Source: Anaerolineae bacterium
GTDB lineage: Bacteria > Chloroflexota > Anaerolineae > Aggregatilineales > Aggregatilineaceae
NCBI GenBank assembly: GCA_018432315.1
Contig: JAHDLB010000002.1
Span: 1 to 64,000 of the forward strand
Length of the DNA: 64,000 nt
Direction: 5' to 3'
Positions 10,083-18,818 of this stretch are shown here, piece by piece. Below the pieces are notes generated by a model, which did no database searches, was not told the origin of the DNA, and saw only the letters and a program-made list of their open reading frames with translations. Position 1 is the stretch's first letter; every line of letters starts with the position of its first letter. The translations under genes were made by a program, and so were the position numbers.

Positions 10083-10616
10083 TCAAATGATCGCGACGAT
10101 CACGAAGATGAACAGGCCGATCATCAGCAGCGAGAGCAGGCTGCCATCGCCGCCGAGCATCCAACTGAGGGGCAGCATGTCGACCATATCCGCGCTGGGC
10201 GAGCCGGGCACGACCGGCACGATATGGTTGCTGAGCGGGTATTCGAGGTTGTCCATATACCACCACAGCGATCCCCACAGCAGGTAGCCATTGAGGCCGC
10301 CCACCAGCGCGCCGAGGATGCCCTCTTGCAGTCCCTCGCGGTTGGACGAGCGGCGCGACGTGCCGCGGAATGCTTCGGGCGACGTCTGGTAGGCGAAAAA
10401 CCCGATGATGAACAGGATCGTCGCCTGCAGATAGAACTTGGACGCCTGCTCGCCGTTGGTCAGGGGATCGATCAGAATGCTTTCGAACTGCTTGAGCGTG
10501 AACAAGGCCAACACGATCCCGGCTGTAGCGACCAGTTCTTTCGCCCAGCCGCGCATAAACCCGATGCCGGCGAACATCAGGATCATGAGCCATAAGAAGG
10601 TGGATAGTTGTATCAT
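10083..10616 (-). CDS. CvpA-like membrane protein
   Basis: 177 aa with about four hydrophobic segments (residues 5-40, 60-80, 100-125, 158-177). The N-terminus (LMILMFAGIGFMRGWAKELVATAGIVLAL) has the small-residue and RG pattern of the CvpA/colicin V production family. Function in the family is poorly known; other members are linked to envelope homeostasis. It lies between murG and murC, suggesting co-expression with wall synthesis. The family assignment rests on pattern only. Confidence 0.65.
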   Translation of the reverse strand: MIQLSTFLWLMILMFAGIGFMRGWAKELVATAGIVLALFTLKQFESILIDPLTNGEQASKFYLQATILFIIGFFAYQTSPEAFRGTSRRSSNREGLQEGILGALVGGLNGYLLWGSLWWYMDNLEYPLSNHIVPVVPGSPSADMVDMLPLSWMLGGDGSLLSLLMIGLFIFVIVAII

Positions 10617-10685
10617 CAGCCTCGTCCCCTGCCAGTCGTGATCACGTATTAGTATCGCTTAACTTTCCTGTCGCGCCAATAGAGG

Positions 10686-11813
10686 TCAGCCGCCGGAATC
10701 GCCTGCCCGATGCCCCGCCGTGCGGAGCAGCAGCCGCGCAATCGCCCGCGCGCCGTCCGGCTGGCGCAGCGACCGCGCCGCCGCGCGCATCGCGTCCAGC
10801 CGCCCGCGGTCGTCCAGCAGCGCCCGGATCAGCGGCAGCAGATCGTCCCCCAGGCGGTCGTCTTCCAGCACGACCGCCGCGCCGCGCGCCACCAGGTAAT
10901 CGGCGTTGATCTTCTGGTAGCGCCACGCGTAGGGATACGGCACCAGGATCGCCGGGACGCCCAGCGCGGGATATTCGGCCAGCGTGGAAGCCCCCGCCCG
11001 GCTGATCGCGAGGTCGGCGGCGGCCAGGACGTGCCACATCTGGGCCACGAACGGAAAAATCCGGTAGTGCGCCTGCTGCTCGGCGGGGAGTTGCCTGTGC
11101 CACGCTTCCATTTCCGGCCAGTCGAGCCGGCCCGTGACGTGCACGATCTGCGCCCCACCGGCGATCAGGTCCGGCGCGATGGCGGTCAGCGCCGTGTTGA
11201 TGCTCCGCGCGCCGCGGCTGCCGCCGAAGAAGACCAGTGTCGGGCGGGCGGGGTCCAGGTTCAGGGCGCGCCGGGCGGACGCGCGATCCGCGTCGCGGAA
11301 TTCCGGGCGCAGCGGGTAGCCGGTCACGACGACCTGTTTGCCGGGGAAGTACGCGCCGGTGTCCTCGACGGTGGCCGCGATGGTGCGGGCGAAGTTGCGT
11401 CCCAACAGCCGCAGCGCCAGCCCTGGCTCGATGTCGGGGACGTAGATCACCACCGGGCAGCGCAGCAGCCAGCACGCCACCGCCGCCGGCCCGCCGACCC
11501 AGCCGCCGGTCAAAAACAGGGCCTGGGGCCGCAGCCGGGCGACCAGGGCCAGCGCCTGGACGATGCCGATCAGCGTGCGGAGAACGTTGGCGACTTGCTC
11601 GAGGCGCGGGACGCCGTGCAGCGGCCCGGCCAGCACCTCGTGATACGAGTCAAACAGGCCGCTGTTTTGCCGGACCAGATCGCGGGCCATGTCACCCCGC
11701 GCGCCGACGAAGCTCAGCGCCACGCCCGGCGTCTCGTCTCGCAAAGCGCGGGCCACCGTCAGCGCGGGAAACACGCCGCCGCCGGTCCCCCCGGCGGAGA
11801 TCATCACTCGCAC
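10686..11813 (-). CDS. murG: MurG, lipid II-forming GlcNAc transferase
   Basis: 375 aa, GT-B glycosyltransferase that adds GlcNAc to lipid I on the inner membrane face. The N-terminal loop MISAGGTGGGVFPALTVA is diagnostic, as is the C-terminal donor-site segment ISRAGASTLAEYPALGVPAILVPYPYA. The start is GTG with AGAGGG upstream. It is 24 nt downstream of ftsW. Confidence 0.96.
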   Translation of the reverse strand: MRVMISAGGTGGGVFPALTVARALRDETPGVALSFVGARGDMARDLVRQNSGLFDSYHEVLAGPLHGVPRLEQVANVLRTLIGIVQALALVARLRPQALFLTGGWVGGPAAVACWLLRCPVVIYVPDIEPGLALRLLGRNFARTIAATVEDTGAYFPGKQVVVTGYPLRPEFRDADRASARRALNLDPARPTLVFFGGSRGARSINTALTAIAPDLIAGGAQIVHVTGRLDWPEMEAWHRQLPAEQQAHYRIFPFVAQMWHVLAAADLAISRAGASTLAEYPALGVPAILVPYPYAWRYQKINADYLVARGAAVVLEDDRLGDDLLPLIRALLDDRGRLDAMRAAARSLRQPDGARAIARLLLRTAGHRAGDSGG

Positions 11814-11837
11814 GAATCCCTCTCCGTCCCCCCGCGC

Positions 11838-13082
11838 CTACTGCCGGCGCCGGGGCTGCGCGCTCTGGCTGATGGCGCGCGAGACGCTCAGCATCAGGCC
11901 CACCCCGGCCAGCGCCGCCACCAGCGACGACCCGCCGAAGCTGATGAACGGCAGCGGCACCCCGGTCGGCGGCACGATGGCGGTCATCACCGCGATGTTC
12001 AGCAGGGCATCGTAGGCCAGCCAGCAGGTCACACCCGCCGCCAGCAGCCCGCCGAACATATCCGGCGCGTAGCGCGAGATGGTGAAGCCGCGATAGATCA
12101 GCAGGACGAACAGCACGATCACGAAAAACGTGCCGACCAGTCCCAGTTCCTCGCCGATCACCGCGAAGATGCTGTCCGTGTGCGGAAAGGGCAGGTTGTT
12201 GCCGAATTTCTGTTTGCCTTCGCCCAGGCCCACCCCGAACAGCCCGCCGTTGATGAAGGCGGTCACCGCCTGCTGCACGTGATCGCTGGCCTGGGTCAGG
12301 TCTTCGACGGCGGCAGTGTGCGCGGCCAGGCGCTGGCTCGCGTAGTCGATCCGCGTGATCAACTGCCAGCCGCTGACGCCCATCACCGCGCCAATCGCCA
12401 GCAGTTGGAACCAGTCGGCCCCGGCGATGAAGAACATGCTGAGCGCGGTCGCCAGGATGCTGGCCGCCGTGCTGAGGTCCGGCTGGAGCACGATCAGGAA
12501 GGCGATGGTGCCCACCAGGACGCTGAACGGGATGATCCCGTAGAAGATGTTGCCCAGCCGGCTCTGTTTGGCCGCCAGCCACGCCGCCATGTAGATCACG
12601 ACGGTGAACTTCGCCAGCTCGCCGGGCTGGAACGAGCCTTGAAACAGCGAGCGCTGGGCCTGAAAGCGCGTTTCGCCGAAACGCAGCACCAGGATCAGCA
12701 GCAGGATGACGCCCAGCATCATCGCGATCGAGATCGGGCGCCAGATGTGGTAATCGAGCCGCGCCAGCATGACCAGCAGCACCAGCCCGATCGCCATCGA
12801 GCGAAGCTGCCGGATGAAGAAATACGTGGTGTTGTCCGGGTCGCCGGTGACCTGAAAGCTGACGTCGATCGACGCGCTGTAGACCATCAGCAGGCCGATC
12901 GCGCTCAGCACGCCCACCACCAGGATCAGGTACAGGTCGAACCCGGCGGCGTAGGCGCGGCGGCGCTCGGCCACGCGCTGCATGTCCACCGGCGGCGCGG
13001 CCTGCGGTCTGTGCCGCGGCTGGGCCAGGGCATCCGCGTAGTTGAAATCGATATCGTCTTCGATGTAGCGGGGCTCGGACAT
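11838..13082 (-). CDS. ftsW: FtsW/RodA/SpoVE-family glycosyltransferase FtsW
   Basis: 414 aa, polytopic SEDS protein that polymerises lipid II at the septum. A cytoplasmic tail of about 50 residues is followed by roughly ten membrane helices. Conserved segments include SLFQGSFQPGELAKF, VLLQPDLSTA, LPFPHTDSIFAVIGEELGL and the terminal PLPFISFGGSSLVA. Its place next to murG and in a division cluster favours FtsW over RodA. Confidence 0.93.
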   Translation of the reverse strand: MSEPRYIEDDIDFNYADALAQPRHRPQAAPPVDMQRVAERRRAYAAGFDLYLILVVGVLSAIGLLMVYSASIDVSFQVTGDPDNTTYFFIRQLRSMAIGLVLLVMLARLDYHIWRPISIAMMLGVILLLILVLRFGETRFQAQRSLFQGSFQPGELAKFTVVIYMAAWLAAKQSRLGNIFYGIIPFSVLVGTIAFLIVLQPDLSTAASILATALSMFFIAGADWFQLLAIGAVMGVSGWQLITRIDYASQRLAAHTAAVEDLTQASDHVQQAVTAFINGGLFGVGLGEGKQKFGNNLPFPHTDSIFAVIGEELGLVGTFFVIVLFVLLIYRGFTISRYAPDMFGGLLAAGVTCWLAYDALLNIAVMTAIVPPTGVPLPFISFGGSSLVAALAGVGLMLSVSRAISQSAQPRRRQ

Positions 13083-13171
13083 TACACACCCTTCGGCAAT
13101 CGCACACTCGTGATCGCGGTCTGTCTACAATACCCCGATGGCCCGATCGATGCTAGTGGCGCCTCCGGCGA

Positions 13172-13711
13172 TCACGTTTCCTGGCGGACGGTATATCCCT
13201 CGAACGTGGCCATGAACCCGTCGCCATCCGGCGAGGCGCACATTACGCCGACCGCCAGCGCCGGTTCCAGCGTCAGGAACGTTTGCCGCAGCAGGTGATA
13301 CGCCGCCCGGTCGAGCGAATAGTGAACCTCGAACGCGTTGCCTTGCCGCGTCACGCGCAGCCAGATCGACGGCGGATTCTGCGGCAGCGGGACGATCGAC
13401 CAGTCCGAATAATCGCGCGTGACGACGGCGCTGGCATGCTGCACGCCGTCCACGTACTCGATCCCGCACTTCATCCAGGTCGTTTCGTCCAGCCGCACCA
13501 TCATCCCGGCCTGGTCGTAGAGCGTCCGGTACTGGCCGGACACCTTGACCTCGGCCACGAAGTCGCCCTCGACGGTGGCGCCGTAGAAGTGGCCGTTGTC
13601 GCGGACGAAGTCGTAATGCGTTTTGCGCCAGAAATCGGTCGTCGGCCCTGCCGTTACCGTGATCCGGTCGCCGTCGTGCTGCCAAGCGGGGGGTTCGTTG
13701 AGCCAGTTCAT
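13172..13711 (-). CDS. DUF1349 domain protein
   Basis: 179 aa with the concanavalin-like fold pattern of the DUF1349 family: TDFWRKTHYDFVRDNGHF, DQAGMMVRLDETTWMKCGIEY, SDWSIVPLP, WLRVTRQGNAFEVHYSLD and GVMCASPDGDGFMATFEGY. No signal peptide. The ATG overlaps the murD stop codon (ATGA), so it is translationally coupled inside the division cluster. It is not a standard cluster member, and any carbohydrate-binding role in wall assembly would be speculation. Confidence 0.8.
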   Translation of the reverse strand: MNWLNEPPAWQHDGDRITVTAGPTTDFWRKTHYDFVRDNGHFYGATVEGDFVAEVKVSGQYRTLYDQAGMMVRLDETTWMKCGIEYVDGVQHASAVVTRDYSDWSIVPLPQNPPSIWLRVTRQGNAFEVHYSLDRAAYHLLRQTFLTLEPALAVGVMCASPDGDGFMATFEGYTVRQET

Positions 13712-15147
13712 GCCTGTTCCTCTCCGTGTCCAGTCAAAGCGCGGACCAGGTCGCGAAAGTGTTGGCCGCGCGCGGCGAAATCGACATACGCATCATACGA
13801 CGTGCCGCCCGGGCTGAGCAGCACCACATCGCCCGGCTGGGCAGCGCGCCGCGCCGCCGCGACCGCCTCTTCCAGCCCGGCGACGATTTCCACAAGTTCG
13901 AGCCGGGCGCCCGCCGCCTCGCGTTGGGCGCGCCGCAGGTGCTCGGCCACCTGGGGGCCATATTCCCCGAAGGCGATCACCGCCCGGCAGCGGTCGACAG
14001 CCAGATTGACCAGTTCATCCCACGGCAGGTTTTTGTCGCGCCCTCCGGCCAGCAGCACCACCGGCTCGCTGTAGCTGCGCAGCGCCGCGATCACGCGCTC
14101 CGGCGCGGTGGCGATGCTGTCGTTGACCCACGTCACGCCGTCGATCACGGCGACCGTCTCCAGCCGGTGCTCCACGCCGGTGAACGCTTCGATGGCCGCG
14201 CGCATGGCCTCCGCCGGGACGTAGCCTGCCCCGGCGACGGCGCACGCTGCCAGCGCGTTGAGGATGTTATGATCACCGCGCAGCCGGATCGCCGAGCGCG
14301 GGCAGATCACCTGGTACGCCGTGCCCGGCGCGCTGTCGCCGCTGGCGATCACGATCTGGTCGCTGTCCAGGTACGCGCCGGACACAACCTCGCGCTGCAT
14401 CGAAAAGTAGGCCATGCGGCCCGGCGCGTCCGTGCTCAGGCGGCGGGCGACCGGGTCATCGTAGCCGAAGACGGCCACATCCGATGGGCGCTGGTTCTGG
14501 AAGATGCGCGCCTTGGCCGCGGTATAGGCTTCCATTGTGCCGTGCCGGTCCAGGTGGTTGGGCGTCACGTTGAGCACGGCGGCCACGGTAGGGCTGGCGG
14601 TCATCAACTCGAGCTGGAAGCTGCTCAGCTCCATCACGACGACGTCCTCCGGCGCGATGCGCGGCAGGGCGTCGAGCAGTACGTCGCCGATGTTGCCGCC
14701 GACGTGAGTCGCCCGACCCGACGCGCGGCACATCGCGCCGACCAGCGCGGTGGTCGTCGTCTTGCCGGCGCTGCCGGTGATGCCCAGTACCAGCGCGGGA
14801 CAGCGCTCCAGGAACAACTGGGCGTCGTTGGTGACGGGCACACCGCGCCGCAAGGCTTCCCGCACGATCGGCAGCGTAGGCGGCACCCCGCCGCTCACAC
14901 ACAGCACGTCGCAGCCGTCCAGCAGCGCCAGCGGGTGCCCGCCCAGCGCAAACTGCACCGGCGTTCCGGCGAATTCGGCCACGCTGGCGGCCAGCGACTC
15001 CGCGCTCCGGCTGTCGGAGAGCGTCACGCGCGCGCCAACGGTGGGCAGCCAGCGGCCCAGCGCTTTGCCCTGGCGCGCCATCCCCAGCACGACGACGTGC
15101 TGCCCGGCCAGTGGATCGGTCGAGGACATCATCGGCTTTTCACTCAC
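13708..15147 (-). CDS. murD: UDP-N-acetylmuramoyl-L-alanine--D-glutamate ligase MurD
   Basis: 479 aa. It adds D-Glu to UDP-MurNAc-L-Ala. The N-terminal Rossmann-like part is VVVLGMARQGKALGRWL, the ATP loop is GITGSAGKTTTTALVGAM, the central domain carries LNVTPNHLDRHGTMEAY and the C-terminal domain WVNDSIATAPERVIAAL and LLAGGRDKNLPW. The GTG start has GGGGAGG upstream. It is the first gene of the cluster; mraY, usually next door, is absent. The 88-nt gap upstream has an AT-rich stretch that may hold the promoter. Confidence 0.96.
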   Translation of the reverse strand: MSEKPMMSSTDPLAGQHVVVLGMARQGKALGRWLPTVGARVTLSDSRSAESLAASVAEFAGTPVQFALGGHPLALLDGCDVLCVSGGVPPTLPIVREALRRGVPVTNDAQLFLERCPALVLGITGSAGKTTTTALVGAMCRASGRATHVGGNIGDVLLDALPRIAPEDVVVMELSSFQLELMTASPTVAAVLNVTPNHLDRHGTMEAYTAAKARIFQNQRPSDVAVFGYDDPVARRLSTDAPGRMAYFSMQREVVSGAYLDSDQIVIASGDSAPGTAYQVICPRSAIRLRGDHNILNALAACAVAGAGYVPAEAMRAAIEAFTGVEHRLETVAVIDGVTWVNDSIATAPERVIAALRSYSEPVVLLAGGRDKNLPWDELVNLAVDRCRAVIAFGEYGPQVAEHLRRAQREAAGARLELVEIVAGLEEAVAAARRAAQPGDVVLLSPGGTSYDAYVDFAARGQHFRDLVRALTGHGEEQA

Positions 15148-15234
15148 AGTTGCCTCCCCCCAGGCGCGATCGCGTTCTCCATACCTCTATACTATGATAC
15201 CGCAGGCTCCAGGGCCGAGTCGCCAATGCGCGGA

Positions 15235-17478
15235 TCACTCCGGCACCTCGATCTGCCACTGCATGATCACGCCGTTCTGGTCGCCGGACGCGAGACGCGC
15301 CCCGTCGGGCGACCAAGCCAGCGCCGTCACGTACGCGCCGTGTCCCTCCAGCGCCGCGATCGCCTCCCCACTGGCGACGTCGTACACGGTGATCGTCCGG
15401 CCCTCGTCCGGATCGGCCATCGCCAGCCAGCCGAAGTCCGGGCTCAGCGCGCCGCCCATCAGCGCCGGGTCGAGGCCCAGGGACAGCGCCTGATCGGCGG
15501 GCGGCAGGTCCGGCCCCGGCAGGGGGAGCGTCTCGGCGGGCAGGATCGACGCGCCGCCGGCTGCCTCGCTGACGTCCCAGCGGCGCAGCGTCCGGTCCGG
15601 ATCGGTATAGCGCGGCGGGGTCGAGTAGGTCGCAACGTTGGACTGCACCGCGTAGCGGCTGGCGGAGAGCACCGTCTCGGCACCGGCGAAGCGCAGGTCG
15701 GTCACGACGCCGGTATGCCCGTCCAGCCGGGCCAGCGGGCTGTTACGATCCGCCATATCCCACAGCAGGATCGAGCCGTCCATGCCGCCGGTGAGCAGCC
15801 GCGATCCGTCCGGGCTGAAGGCCAGCACGCTGACCTGGTGCGGCGCGAGGATCACGTCCTGCTCGCCGGTTTCCATATCGCGGACCGAGACCGTGCCGCC
15901 ACCGCTGGCCGTCGCCACGCGCTCGCCGGACGGATCGAAGGCCAGCGTGATGGACCCGCGCGCGTTCACCCCGGTCTGGTCGCCGAGCATCTGGCCGGTG
16001 GCGGGGTCCCAGCGCTGGACGATCAAGACGTCACGTCCTATCCCGGTGAGCATCCCCGCCGGGTCGAAGGCGAGGTTCATCCGCGCCAGGGGCGTGTAGA
16101 TCGTCGTCTGGCGCTCGCCCGAGGTTGCGTCCCATACCTGGATCGTGCCGTCCATTCCGGCAGAGGCCAGGATCGCGCCATCCTCGGAGTAGATCAGGCT
16201 GCTGGCCGCGTAGTTGAAGGCTTCCAGCGTGTGCAGCACGTCCCCGCCCGCGACGTCCCACACGACGACCGTCCCGCTGGTTGCCAGGGCGGCCAGCCGC
16301 TCGCCGGACGGATCGAAGGCCAGCGCCCGGAAGGCCTCGCCAAAGCCGCTCTGCATGGGATCGGCGGTCAGCGAGCGGAGCACTTCGCCGCTCGCCAGGT
16401 CGAGGATGTCCACCCGGCCTGTCACCAGCGTCGCGCCGGTCGTGCGCGAGCCGCTCTCGTTGACGGCCACCGCCAGCCGCGCCCCGTCGGGGCTGATCGC
16501 CAGCAGGGAAGCGCGATCCTGCCGGTCGATGTCCAGGGCATAGGCGCGCTGCCCGCCCGGCAGATCCCACACGGCGGCGAGCGTATCGGTCAGCGTGGCG
16601 AAGGTGCCCTGGTCGATCTTGGTGCTCATCCCCACCAGCCGCGACCCGTCCGGGCTGAGGATGGCCCGCGTCATGGGGCCTTCCGCGTCGGTGATGGTGG
16701 TCACCGGCTCACCCGCCGCCAGGTCCCACAGCCGCACGTCGAGATCGAGACTGGCGGCGTTCACCTCCGGCCCGGTGCCCAGGGCGTCGGGGATAAACTG
16801 GAGCGGGCTGCTGCCGGTGCCAACGAGCAGCAAGGTGCCGTCCGGCGTGTAGGCGAGGTTCAGCACGAGCAGCTCGGGCACCTCGTATTCGGCCAGGACG
16901 TCGCCGGTGGCGGCGTCCACTTCGCGCACGGTGCCCTCGCGCACGCCCCAGGCTCCCGGCGACGAGGCCGTGTCTTCGGTTCCCTGCCCGATCAGCACAG
17001 CCAGCCGCGCCCCATTGCCGCTGAAGGTCGAGGTGAAATAGCGCGTGTCTTCGTTCAACGCGGCCACGGTCTCGCCGGACCCGGCATCGCGCAGCGTCAC
17101 CGCGCCGTCCGCGTCCCGCGCGACGATGCGCGCGCCGTCCGGGCTGAAGGCCAGGTAGGCCAGCGCCGGATCGGCCAGAACCGGCTCCCCGGCGAGGTCG
17201 GTGGTCCACATCCCGGTCGCGCTGGCGATCACCAGCTCATCGTCGAGCCAGTGGATATCCCAGGCCATCCCGCGGCTCAACTGCGTGGAGTCAACCTCGG
17301 CGGCGGCGGTCACCACGCCGGGGGCCTCTCCGGCGTCGGGCGATTCGGTGGGCACGGGCGTGCGCGTCACGGACGGGCCGACCAGTTGAGGGGCCGTCTC
17401 TTCGTCGCCGCCACACCCGGCCAGCACCAGCGCGACCAGCAGCGCCGCGATCCCCCACCAGCGTGCTCTGTAAGACAT
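15235..17478 (-). CDS. WD40-repeat lipoprotein
   Basis: 747 aa. The N-terminus is a lipoprotein signal (MSYRARWWGIAALLVALVLAGC, lipobox LAGC), so it should be anchored outside the membrane. The rest is built of WD40-type blades with recurring LAFSPDGARL and VWD/LWD motifs, enough for two propellers. There is no catalytic domain; a scaffold or sensor role is likely but unproven. An SD GGAGGAGAG precedes the ATG. It ends 87 nt upstream of murD on the same strand, so read-through into the division cluster is possible. Confidence 0.85.
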   Translation of the reverse strand: MSYRARWWGIAALLVALVLAGCGGDEETAPQLVGPSVTRTPVPTESPDAGEAPGVVTAAAEVDSTQLSRGMAWDIHWLDDELVIASATGMWTTDLAGEPVLADPALAYLAFSPDGARIVARDADGAVTLRDAGSGETVAALNEDTRYFTSTFSGNGARLAVLIGQGTEDTASSPGAWGVREGTVREVDAATGDVLAEYEVPELLVLNLAYTPDGTLLLVGTGSSPLQFIPDALGTGPEVNAASLDLDVRLWDLAAGEPVTTITDAEGPMTRAILSPDGSRLVGMSTKIDQGTFATLTDTLAAVWDLPGGQRAYALDIDRQDRASLLAISPDGARLAVAVNESGSRTTGATLVTGRVDILDLASGEVLRSLTADPMQSGFGEAFRALAFDPSGERLAALATSGTVVVWDVAGGDVLHTLEAFNYAASSLIYSEDGAILASAGMDGTIQVWDATSGERQTTIYTPLARMNLAFDPAGMLTGIGRDVLIVQRWDPATGQMLGDQTGVNARGSITLAFDPSGERVATASGGGTVSVRDMETGEQDVILAPHQVSVLAFSPDGSRLLTGGMDGSILLWDMADRNSPLARLDGHTGVVTDLRFAGAETVLSASRYAVQSNVATYSTPPRYTDPDRTLRRWDVSEAAGGASILPAETLPLPGPDLPPADQALSLGLDPALMGGALSPDFGWLAMADPDEGRTITVYDVASGEAIAALEGHGAYVTALAWSPDGARLASGDQNGVIMQWQIEVPE

Positions 17479-17543
17479 CTTTCTCTCCTCCAGGCCAAAA
17501 ACTCTACCTCAGCCGTCCCGGCCACGCGCAGGCCGGAGCGAGG

Positions 17544-18545
17544 CTATTCTCCCACGCGGACGGTCCGGCCCGTGCGCGCAGCCAGGTACAGCGCGTCGAT
17601 GGCGCGCATGTTGCCGATGGCGTCTTCGGCGGGGAAGCGTGGCTCCTGGCCGGCGAGCAGGCGCTCGCTGAGATCGTCGATCATCAGCGTGTACGAATTG
17701 ACCGGCGCGATCTCGACGCTGGACCGCTGCTCCCAGTCCGGCCCGTACTGCCGGATGATGTTGGGCCGGTCGTCTTTGGGATTGTAGGCGTAGTCGGCCA
17801 GCAGCCAGCCCTCGGTGCCCACCAGCCGGTAGTAGCGATCCAGCGCCAGCACGAAGCCGCCGTGCAGCTTGGCGAACACCCCGCCCGGAAATTCGAGCGT
17901 GGCGACCAGCAGATCGTCGACGCCGGTCTGGCCCCAGACCGCCTGGGCGGTGACGCTCACCGGCTCTCCCCCGGTCACGTAGCGCGCCAGCGCGACCGGG
18001 TAGCAGCCGACGTCGTACAGCGCCCCGCCGCCTTTGGATGGGTCCCAGCGCACGTCGCCAGCCCGGCTGAGCGGGAACGAGAATCCGGCCTCGATCAGGC
18101 GCAGGTCGCCGATCGCGCCGCTCTGCAGCAGGTCGCGGGTTTGCTCGGCGTGGGGATGGTGGCGCCACTGGAACGCCTCGGCCAGCGTCACGCCCGCCGC
18201 ACGGCAGGCCGCGACCATCTCCTCAGCCTGGGCCGCGTCGAGGCCGAGCGGCTTTTCGCACAAAACGTGCTTGCCCGCCTGGGCCGCTTTGATCGTCCAT
18301 TCCTTGTGCAGGTGGTTGGGCAGCGGAATGTACACGGCGTCCACGTCCGGCGAGGCCAGCAGGCTCTCGTAGTCGCCAAAGCTGCGCGGGATGCCATTCT
18401 CGCTCGCGTACTGGCGGGCGCGGTCGGCGTCGCGGCTGGCGACGGCCACCAGCTCGCCGCGCTGCGCGGCATGGCAGGCGGGAATCCAGGTCGTGGCAGC
18501 GTGCCGCGAGGTGCTCAGAACGCCCCACCGAATGGTATCGCTCAT
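17544..18545 (-). CDS. Gfo/Idh/MocA-family NAD(P)-dependent oxidoreductase
   Basis: 333 aa from the chosen ATG. The Rossmann N-terminus is WGVLSTSRHAATTWIPA, the family EKP motif appears as VLCEKPLGLDAAQAEEM near residue 95, and the C-terminal alpha/beta domain contains FSFPLSRAGDVRWDPSKGGGALYDVGCYP, with GALYDVGCYPVALAR being the usual sugar-binding strand. The substrate is probably a sugar or cyclitol. The start MSDTIRWG has GGGAGGAAA upstream; 15 further upstream codons are not used. It is transcribed away from hisS. Confidence 0.88.
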   Translation of the reverse strand: MSDTIRWGVLSTSRHAATTWIPACHAAQRGELVAVASRDADRARQYASENGIPRSFGDYESLLASPDVDAVYIPLPNHLHKEWTIKAAQAGKHVLCEKPLGLDAAQAEEMVAACRAAGVTLAEAFQWRHHPHAEQTRDLLQSGAIGDLRLIEAGFSFPLSRAGDVRWDPSKGGGALYDVGCYPVALARYVTGGEPVSVTAQAVWGQTGVDDLLVATLEFPGGVFAKLHGGFVLALDRYYRLVGTEGWLLADYAYNPKDDRPNIIRQYGPDWEQRSSVEIAPVNSYTLMIDDLSERLLAGQEPRFPAEDAIGNMRAIDALYLAARTGRTVRVGE

Positions 18546-18622
18546 CGTGGTTTTTTCCTCCCGTCGGTCTCGTTGGTTCTTCGCGTGCATAGCGCCTGTA
18601 CTATACCCGATCGGCCAGCGGC

Positions 18623-18651
18623 TTTACAACGCCCACCGATCCGGCTATACT
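18623..18651 (+). promoter_or_regulatory. Promoter of the hisS attenuator leader
   Basis: A -35 TTTACA (18623-18628), an exact 17-nt spacer and a -10 TATACT (18646-18651) predict a transcript starting near 18658, about 26 nt before the leader peptide ATG. Confidence 0.8.
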
Positions 18652-18683
18652 CTGCGCAACGAATTGCACCAGGGGAACCAATC

Positions 18684-18734
18684 ATGCCAGCGCGGGTTAG
18701 CCTCCAGCACCATCATTCCGGCAACCGGCCCTAA
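18684..18734 (+). CDS. His leader peptide (attenuator of hisS)
   Basis: A 16-codon reading frame, MPARVSLQHHHSGNRP, with an AGGGGA ribosome site 7-8 nt before the ATG. Three consecutive histidine codons (CAC CAT CAT, 18708-18716) lie in the middle, as in classical his-operon leader peptides. It sits between a strong promoter and an intrinsic terminator, immediately ahead of hisS. The inferred job is to let a ribosome starved of charged tRNA-His stall and so prevent termination. The motif GGTTAG (18695-18700) inside the leader pairs with CTAACC (18731-18736) over the stop codon. Confidence 0.8.
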   Translation: MPARVSLQHHHSGNRP

Positions 18735-18761
18735 CCAGGCGACCCGTACCCCCTGCGTCGA

Positions 18762-18792
18762 AAGCGTGGACAGTGGCCGCCACGCTTTTTTT
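18762..18792 (+). terminator. Attenuator terminator upstream of hisS
   Basis: AAGCGTGG (18762-18769) pairs with CCACGCTT (18780-18787), followed by seven T (18786-18792). It lies between the leader peptide and the hisS ribosome site, so it would stop transcription before hisS unless an alternative fold forms. I could not settle the antiterminator pairing by eye. Confidence 0.85.
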
Positions 18793-18818
18793 GTGCCCAG
18801 TTCCAGGAGAGGATACCC

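Noticed and set aside
10042-10593. Upstream extension of murC
   Set aside because: This stretch is the cvpA-like gene in another frame; MurC homology starts near 10011.
10710-13298. 862-codon plus-strand frame opposite murG and ftsW
   Set aside because: Shadow frame with repetitive Arg/His/Gln composition; both minus-strand genes are certain.
13726-17787. A 1353-codon plus-strand open frame
   Set aside because: It lies antisense to murD and the WD40 gene. Its composition (long runs of Arg, Ala, Gly, His and Gln) is typical of the shadow frame of GC-rich coding DNA.
18658-18800. T-box riboswitch before hisS
   Set aside because: No T-box sequence (TGGNACCGCG-like) or specifier architecture seen; the His-rich leader peptide explains the region better.
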